Source of the DNA: Linyphia triangularis
Lineage: Eukaryota; Arthropoda; Arachnida; Araneae; Linyphiidae
DNA length: 64,000 nucleotides
Reading direction: 5' to 3'
NCBI GenBank assembly: GCA_963978545.1
Contig: OZ021726.1
Coordinates: 53,737,959-53,801,958 of the forward strand
The notes beneath the pieces were generated by a model. The model was not told where the DNA came from, ran no database searches, and was given only the letters and a program-made list of their open reading frames with translations. The position numbers and the translations under genes were made by a program. Within the stretch, counting starts at the first letter, position 1, and every line of letters begins with the position of its first letter. Positions 60,301-64,000 of the stretch are shown here, piece by piece.

Positions 60301-61118
60301 ATTGTTTCTTCTATACGTTTATTGATTTGCACTACAACATATTTCTTAACGGAATATCTTTGAAGCATCATCCTATGTTTGATTTGATTTCGTTCTGCAA
60401 CTCAAAATTGTCTCCAATGCGTTTAATAAAAATCATTGTACAACATATTTTGATAAAAAAAATAAATTCCTACGTCTGTTCATAAGTTGCATTTCGATAA
60501 TCAAACACTGAAACCTCGCAACTTAAAAATCCTACTGCTGCATTCTACACTCCAATTTAAGAAGTTTCATAAGGGAGAAAGTGCGATGTTAGATACTAGG
60601 TATCACTACACTCTGCAGTTTGGCAGTTTTTAACTGGCACCCGGCTAACGGAATTGTACTAGTAGTTTTTCTGAATTTTTTTTATGCCAATAGAAATTAA
60701 TAAATTTCAGATTACGAAATTTCGCTGTTTTGTTATCGATATACACTGCTGTCAGTAAAATGTATTTGGCTGTCAGTAATATTACATGACGATGAAAAGT
60801 CCTTAATGAAATTCTCCAAATTCATTTTGGTGCTAACTTCAATAACGACCATTACATTAAATTGTTTGATAAAATGTAAAGAGGAAAAAAAGATGTTCCT
60901 ATTTGTATAGAGACATGGCTAATGTACTCTTTTTTATTTCAGGACAAATGCTTATCCATTGGCTTTGCTCAGCGTTTCCTGATGACCATTATTTGCGCTT
61001 CCTACTCTCCAAGCAAGATCTCAAAATCCTTGCTGCACAGTTTTGTACAAATCTTCTTGCTGCAGGTGTTTTACGACAAATCGAAGACGAAAATGCTCCT
61101 CTTGCCAACTTATTTCGG
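34514..61118 (+). CDS. Unrecognised conserved-looking protein, 5' part (533 residues), runs off the right edge
   Basis: Exons 34514-35430, 36108-36613 and 60943-61118 join in phase (AG|G Arg at 306, G|GA Gly at 475), and the last ends at a donor with the frame open. The first ATG has an in-frame stop six bases before it (34508-34510) and a purine at -3. Met15 (34556) is an equally good start. Residues 1-460 are polar and mostly disordered: His-rich HHHGNG, a Lys/Gly-rich patch, a poly-Gln run near 181-188, HDDDDS, and many Ser/Thr-Pro sites. From about 455 (KFVPEKLDFSLYEKFEG) the sequence becomes compact and hydrophobic (GQMLIHWLCSAF, QDLKILAAQF, LLAAGVLRQI). That G..LI.WL....A..LL.AGVL pattern is loosely like a DEP-type helical fold, which is inference only. 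No signal peptide or membrane segment. I do not know its function. Confidence 0.8.
35431..36107 (+). other. Second gene intron 1
   Basis: A 677-base AT-rich intron with acceptor TAAATTTGCAG. Nothing recognised inside. Confidence 0.8.
36108..36613 (+). CDS. Second gene exon 2, residues 306-475
   Basis: Ser-rich start (SSYSSGG, STSSSSSSMD), then a basic/Pro-rich middle and the KFVPEKLDFSLYEKFEG end. Donor GAAG|GTAAGC at 36614. The phase matches the exon at 60943. Confidence 0.87.
37128..37345 (+). repeat. Dispersed repeat family B, copy 3
   Basis: Has TTTTTAGAGCCGTTTTTTAG, a GCCAGCTACC block, and GGGAGTTATGCTGAC followed by TTTTTTCTAAACCATTTTTTT. These correspond in order to the complement of 15290-15470. 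Confidence 0.55.
38720..38950 (+). repeat. Tandem ~136-bp repeat units, family C, copy 1
   Basis: Two diverged units: CTGAAACTTAGCTGATAGAT..GCGTTGTCGATGA near 38776 and GCTGAAACTTGGCAGATAAA..GCGTTGTTGATGA near 38909. The same pattern occurs at 55590-55810. Confidence 0.55.
39301..39719 (+). mobile_element. Short TIR element family D, copy 1 (419 bp)
   Basis: Ends CAGAGTGGCCACAGAACCTG and GTGACCACCCTG. The body alternates GGAAAT/CAGGGAAAT motifs. The two other copies (44010-44458 and 47513-47961) are in reverse orientation. It has no coding capacity. The superfamily is not certain. Confidence 0.7.
39945..40450 (+). repeat. Weak diverged repeat, related to 50270-50600
   Basis: Shared order of short blocks (TATTTAAG..GGCTTA/GTTTCTTA, TTCTATTCTATTGC versus TTGTATTATATTGA, then TTATTTGTCAGAAG versus GTATTCGTCAGAAG and AGCCTTTAA) suggests an old common element. 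Boundaries are unclear. Confidence 0.3.
40792..40804 (+). repeat. Poly-C tract, 13 bases
   Basis: Uninterrupted C run in AT-rich intron. Confidence 0.9.
42337..42870 (+). mobile_element. hAT-like non-autonomous element with BED-type finger remnant, 534 bp
   Basis: The terminal pair CAGGGTTCC / GGAACCCTG is flanked by a GTAGG duplication (42332-42336 and 42871-42875). Inside, 42681-42758 encodes KAKCKLCMKDF..GKAAVKSHIKD, a Cys-x2-Cys..His pattern as in the BED-type fingers of hAT-family transposases. Two tandem blocks of a ~33-bp unit (GAAAATGCTTAAAGGTCC and variants) lie near 42415-42475. CAGGG ends fit hAT, but the 5-bp duplication is shorter than the usual 8. Confidence 0.6.
43214..43398 (-). 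mobile_element. SINE S1, minus strand, left duplication unit
   Basis: Full-length S1 copy. The reverse complement starts GCCGACCAAACGGTATAGTG and ends in (AACC)n. It is flanked by the exact 13-base duplication CTGGCCATCTGGG (43201-43213 and 43399-43411). Confidence 0.92.
43842..43961 (+). repeat. 60-bp tandem pair
   Basis: Two adjoining copies of a 60-bp unit containing CAGTTCTAAAAATCTCAAAA and GACGTGGGAAAT. The pair is also present in the right duplication unit at 47345-47464. Confidence 0.85.
44010..44458 (-). mobile_element. TIR element family D, copy 2
   Basis: Ends CAGGGTGGATAC and GGCCACTCTG, flanked by TAATT (44005-44009 and 44459-44463). Reverse orientation relative to 39301. The open frame at 44159-44371 lies within it and is not a gene. 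Confidence 0.75.
44601..45133. mobile_element. hAT MITE, 533 bp, left unit
   Basis: The terminal pair TAGAGGTCGG..CCGACCTCTA, with ATATCGAT-rich subterminal repeats, is flanked by an exact 8-bp duplication ATAGCTAT (44593-44600 and 45134-45141), as expected for hAT transposition. It has no transposase. It carries the empty site (GCAAGAAACAAAGTTTTT near 44697) for the SINE found in the right unit. Confidence 0.88.
46097..46130 (+). mobile_element. Harbinger-type MITE, 5' fragment at the duplication junction
   Basis: The first ~33 bases of the MITE at 49784 (AGCCGGATTTACACGCTACC..), preceded by TTA, are cut off at the junction by the tandem duplication. Confidence 0.85.
46131..46373 (+). mobile_element. 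hAT-like BED-finger element, 3' part only
   Basis: Copy of 42628-42870 created by the tandem duplication. It retains the GGAACCCTG end and the finger remnant but lacks the left terminus. Confidence 0.85.
46717..46901 (-). mobile_element. SINE S1, minus strand, right duplication unit
   Basis: Exact counterpart of 43214-43398 with the same flanking CTGGCCATCTGGG duplication (46704-46716 and 46902-46914). The insertion therefore predates the tandem duplication. Confidence 0.92.
47513..47961 (-). mobile_element. TIR element family D, copy 3
   Basis: Duplication counterpart of 44010-44458 with the same TAATT flanks (47508-47512 and 47962-47966). Its right terminus has mutated to GGTAACTCTG. Confidence 0.75.
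48104..48815. mobile_element. hAT MITE, right unit, interrupted by a SINE
   Basis: Same ends and ATAGCTAT flanks (48096-48103 and 48816-48823) as the left-unit copy. It is split by the SINE at 48213-48395 and lacks one short TTTTTAATATCAATA unit. Confidence 0.88.
48213..48395 (+). mobile_element. SINE S1, full length, plus strand, only in the right unit
   Basis: Begins GCCGACCAAACGG, with A box TATAGTGGTTAGCGTGCTGG and B box GGTTCGAGTCCC. The body includes GTTTCGGCGCATTATAGCC and GACGGCGCCAGATAATCTG, and the tail is (AACC)n. It is flanked by an exact 11-bp duplication AAGAAACAAAG (48202-48212 and 48396-48406). The left duplication unit has the uninterrupted site. Confidence 0.95.
49784..50030. 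mobile_element. PIF/Harbinger-type MITE, 247 bp
   Basis: Long terminal inverted repeats start AGCCGGATTTACACG (left) and AGCCGGATTTATACG (right, complement) and run about 48 bases. The flanks are TTA on both sides (49781-49783 and 50031-50033), the TWA target duplication usual for Harbinger. Two CRE-like TGACGTCA palindromes (49836-49843 and 49972-49979) lie just inside the arms. Confidence 0.8.
53021..53675. mobile_element. hAT-like MITE, 655 bp
   Basis: Ends CAGGGGCATACTGG and CCAGTACGCCCCTG, with flanks CTTAAAAT (53013-53020) and CTTCAGAT (53676-53683), an imperfect 8-bp duplication. Subterminal GGCCCGGTGAT pairs loosely with GGCTCGGTGATTG in the same orientation. No transposase. Confidence 0.65.
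54165..54630. mobile_element. Foldback element, about 465 bp
   Basis: The arms at about 54175-54330 and 54450-54620 are diverged complements. For example, AATTAGTGAGATTTTAAACA near 54285 corresponds to the complement of TTTAAAATCTCACTAATTTT near 54480, and GTTCTTCATACAATAGC to GCTATTGCATGAAGAAC. The right arm ends directly at a G run (54631-54643). Confidence 0.65.
54631..54643 (+). repeat. Poly-G tract, 13 bases
   Basis: Uninterrupted G run directly after a T run, at the end of a foldback arm. Confidence 0.9.
55590..55810 (+). repeat. Family C repeat, copy 2
   Basis: CTTGCCGTCATCCAATCGGG and GCTGAAACTTGGTAGATAGA are followed by TCGATGTCAATG. A second CTTGCCGTCATACAATCG lies 130 bases later, with TCGCTTTTACGAAATACTAA in between. 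It parallels 38720-38950. Confidence 0.55.
57044..59740 (+). mobile_element. Decayed DNA transposon with GGGTCATTCCACG terminus
   Basis: The left end GGGTCATTCCACGTCAAATC is at about 57046. The inner arms 57385-57660 and 59500-59740 are inverted relatives (AACAAAGTTTTGGAAGTGGG near 57466 versus TCCCACTCTGAAACTTTGTT near 59662). The matching right terminus is absent, so the 3' end is truncated. A 33-base T run (57352-57384) lies in the left arm. A broken transposase lies between the arms. Confidence 0.6.
58030..59290 (+). pseudogene. Transposon-encoded protein remnant, broken
   Basis: Pieces in several frames: KNEIGFSKFAELRPKNCW near 58727-58780, and LLVKHDFIAKQQ followed by VTLDFSENC..VVQDEAQSYHW near 59119-59266. 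These recall a protein family that I associate with arthropod DNA transposons (GFSKFxELRPK and F.ENY..VVQD..Q..HW motifs), whose superfamily I cannot name with certainty. Many stops and shifts; not functional. Confidence 0.5.
60943..61118 (+). CDS. Second gene exon 3, residues 475-533
   Basis: Acceptor TTTTTATTTCAG, donor CGG|GTAACT. It encodes the hydrophobic helical stretch GQMLIHWLCSAFPDD..HYLRFLLSKQDLKILAAQF, then LLAAGVLRQIEDENAPLANLFR. The phase agrees exactly with exon 2 across 24 kb, and the joined FEG-QML sequence reads smoothly. Confidence 0.85.
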
Positions 61119-64000
61119 GTAACTCTAAATTTGTGCCCAAATTATTTTTATTAACTTTTTCAATTATTTTTTAAGTGAACTCACTAGATCATTTGAGTGC
61201 ACAACTCGTCCATTAATTCCTAAACACAACCAGAATATTTAAACATAATCAAATTATGTAAAAAAAGTAAATTTCAAGAAAAAGTAAGGAGAGAAGTTTA
61301 AAAATATGTTTTATATGCCTTTACAATTTTTGTTTAAAAGAACATAAATAAAGTTGGTAAAGAACTTGTCCTTCTTTTCTTAATTTGAAATTTTGTTGTA
61401 AAACATTTGAAAAATATTGGGGAATATCAAAGAATCTGAGATTAGTATTTATCAAATTGATTTGTGTTCGATAAATCATCTTGGCTTTAAAATAACTAAT
61501 TTAAGTGTTTTTATTCGAATTCTTGTAAGTATTTATGCTAATTCCAAAAATATAGGCTGTTCTTAGCTACCAGCTACCTTAATTGCTTGACAAAGAATGC
61601 AGTTGACCATCTTTGTTTTATCTTGCATATAATTATTTTCAAAGTATCATTTATCTTGCATATAATTATGAATAAAAATTATCAAATTTAATTAAATCAA
61701 TTTATTTGTTCTTAGTTTGTTTTAATTTTAATCTGCTTAGCTTTGCTCCCAAAGTCTTATATCAATGCTTAACTTTAAAGAAATTAATAGGAACTCATGC
61801 TTATGAAAGAAAAGTCTGAAATTATTTAAAGTTAAACTATATATTGAGCAATATTTTTACCCTAATGTTTATTGACTTATTTTCCAGGTATTATTTTGTT
61901 CTTAATAATAGTTTGATGTTATCTTTTTTATGGTGTTACAGCCTTTACTATACTCAACACACATTAAGTCAAAAAAAATTTAATTAAAACTAAACTCATT
62001 AAACAGCTATTTAAGGATAGTTAAGTGTCATATTGCACTGCCAGTTACTCAATTGCTATTGATTTTAACAGTTGAGTCACTTCTCCACTAGAAGTTAAAG
62101 TTGTTTCTATGTAGATCTTTTTAAAGGCTCTGTCTACTTTGGATGCATGAAAAAAACGCTATTTTCAATAATTTTTTTTTTTTAAGAATACTGTTACGTT
62201 TATTGATATAAAACTTGTTAGGCTTAACAAAAACATTCGTAAATTTAAAAAAAAAAAAAAATTGATTCTAACCACTTTTTTTAGTGTGTAAATGCCAGGG
62301 AAACAGGAGTCTTCAAAAAGTAGGTAGGTGTGCGCTGTTGAAAAAATCCGAACAACGGCCCATCTGAAACAAAAAAAATGTAATGGTTTTAGGTTTAGTG
62401 TAACAGTGGCTATATCCCGTACCTCTAATACTAATTTATATGCAAAAATAACAAAATGGTGGACAAAAATAAATAAATTAAAAAACATGTTTTTTGTCAA
62501 AAAAAAAATAGTAAAATTTAAATTTTGCAATAATTCTGGTACGAGATATAGCGAAAAGTGTACAGAATATGTGGTTAAAATTTCATGAGGATCCATTCAG
62601 GATGGATCCATGAGGATGTTCAGTAGTTTCTGAGATTTTTTCAACAAGCGCACACCTACCTACTTTTTGAGGACTCCTGTTTACTTGGCATTTTCACACT
62701 AAAAAGTGGTTAAAATCAATAATATTTTATTTTTTTTAAATTTGCGAATGTTTTATTATACCTAATAAGTTTTTTATCAATAAACATAAGAGTATTCTTT
62801 AAAAAAAATTAATAAAAATAGCGTTTTTTTCATGCATCCAAAGTAGACAGAGCTCTTAAGTTAATCTAGTACAGTAAACATTCTTTAAAGTCAAAATTTA
62901 AGTTACTTATCACTTTAAAAACAACAATAAAGGTTTTAATTTGTAGATTACATTATAGTCTATGTTTTCTTATTCTCGTCCATCTCCACATAAAAAAAAT
63001 CAAACACTTCTTCTTTTAAAACTGAATTGGATACAACTGAATATTTTAAACAACTCTTACAATGAAGCACTTTAATTTAATAGTTGTCAATACTATGGAC
63101 CAATAAGAAAGACTTGTTTCGATTGTACAACATGCCTCAAATGAATGGTTAAATGTAAAAAGGAAACATGTCATCAAGTTTTCAATTGGACATGATCTCT
63201 TTTTACATTTAGCGATTCAAACTAAAGTGAATTTCTCAGAAATATGTCTCGTCAATGAAATTCCAAATAAACAAAACATTTTATGCATTTCTGATCAACA
63301 ATGAAAAAGGGAACGCATAAGAGAAAAGCTTTGTAGGGTTGCCAAGGGCAACTTTCACGTCACTTGGGTGATTGCATTCAACTTATCGTGATTTAGTAAA
63401 CTGAACATTTCAAAGGTGCCAACAGTTGCTTTTGACATGCGACTGGGTGTGTTTACTTGTCTGAGAGGACTTGATGGTGCTTGAATTCAATTCTTAATTC
63501 TAAATGTCTTCTTCCCAAGTCCTTTTGGAGTAATGTAAAATGCACAATAAGTTTATGATTTGCCTCAAATGTCTTAAGTGTTTATTTGTTTGATAAAATC
63601 CCAAGAAAGGTAATTGTGTCTAAAATCCTTAAGAAATTGAGCCTTATTTTTTTTTCTAAAGTCCATAAACACAGATTTCTTGAAATGGAAAATTTCTTTA
63701 ATGTATTTTTATTAATTGGGATAGACTAAAATTTTCATAAGCTAATAAATCTTGTCAAAAATCATTTTATTGAATTGACATTAACAGGAAGCTTCATCAG
63801 AGGCAAATAGCTAAATATTAAAATAACTTCAAAAGTCATAACCTTCATCAAGTGTCAACTTGGGATAATTTTCCTTAACTGATCTTTCACCTAAGTTTAA
63901 TTAAAAAAAAGAGTAAATTTCTAGGTGCTCAATATTTTTTGATAGGTGTTTTTCTTTCTTTAAGGAATGAATAAATCAATAGTTTATATTTGTTCTTTAT
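61119..64000 (+). other. Second gene intron 3, start; continues past the window
   Basis: AT-rich, holding one foldback element (62125-62855). I see nothing recognisable in 61119-62124 or 62860-64000, and no further exon of the gene was found. Confidence 0.65.
62125..62855. mobile_element. Foldback MITE with TTAA target sites, 731 bp
   Basis: The ends GGCTCTGTCTACTTTGGATG and CATCCAAAGTAGACAGAG are complements, flanked by TTAA (62121-62124 and 62856-62859), as for piggyBac or Kolobok insertions. The arms extend about 220 bases (GTAGGTAGGTGTGCGCT near 62319 versus AGCGCACACCTACCTAC near 62647). Open frames on both strands inside are fortuitous. Confidence 0.75.

Larger units (their letters stand above)
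36614..60942 (+). other. Second gene intron 2, 24.3 kb, transposon-rich
   Basis: Donor GTAAGC and acceptor TTTTTATTTCAG. It holds the tandem duplication and most mobile elements listed from 37.1 to 59.7 kb. Stretches where I see nothing: 36614-37127, 37346-38719, 40451-42336, 45142-46096, 50034-53020, 55811-57043 and 59741-60942. Confidence 0.8.

Noticed and set aside
60195..60485. 96-residue plus-strand frame
   Set aside because: Tyr/Phe/Ile-rich composition expected of AT-rich DNA, with a small internal duplication (CTTCTATACGTTTATTG twice). No domain or splice support.
62165..62596. 143-residue minus-strand and 86-residue plus-strand frames
   Set aside because: Both lie within the TTAA foldback element and consist largely of its AT-rich arms. 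No family resemblance.
1..64000. CRISPR arrays, operons, bacterial promoters or riboswitches
   Set aside because: No regularly spaced direct repeats or prokaryotic gene organisation. The split genes and SINEs show eukaryotic nuclear DNA.

Overview
The window looks like nuclear DNA of an animal, most likely an arthropod. It is strongly AT-rich, its genes are split by long GT..AG introns, there is no operon-like packing, and it is loaded with arthropod-style DNA transposons, foldback elements, a Helitron and tRNA-derived SINEs. A chelicerate such as a spider would fit, but that is only a guess from overall character.

Left third (1-12.7 kb): a complete tetraspanin gene on the + strand, with seven coding exons between 2990 and 11600 that splice with consistent phase 0 into a 243-residue protein. 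All hallmarks are present: four membrane segments, the GCxGAxxExxC motif after TM2, CCG, and six large-loop cysteines. A likely upstream exon (1-102) ends in a perfect donor and stays in frame with the first coding exon, so it is either 5' UTR or an alternative N-terminus. The introns hold an inverted pair of dead Tc1-like transposons, a foldback element and a repeat copy.

Middle (12.7-34.5 kb): intergenic, with no gene I can support. It holds MITEs, a 703-bp foldback element, pogo-like termini, two SINE families, a degenerate minisatellite, a complete non-autonomous Helitron (18219-19347, minus strand), a GTTT microsatellite and an inverted pair of mariner transposase remnants.

Right half (34.5-64 kb): the 5' part of a second + strand gene. 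Three exons (34514-35430, 36108-36613, 60943-61118) join in phase into 533 residues, and the gene runs off the right edge. The N-terminal ~460 residues are low-complexity. They lead into a compact conserved-looking segment split by a 24.3-kb intron. I do not recognise the protein.

That 24.3-kb intron contains the most informative structure in the window: a recent 3.5-kb tandem duplication (42627-46129 and 46130-49815). Its breakpoints lie inside a hAT-like element and a Harbinger-type MITE and share the pentamer AGTTT. A SINE sits at the same place in both copies, so it is older than the duplication. A second SINE is present only in the right copy, inside a hAT MITE, with an 11-bp target duplication; the left copy keeps the empty site. 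This gives a relative order of insertions readable from one sequence. I found no CRISPR array, rRNA, functional tRNA gene or evident new enzymatic system.
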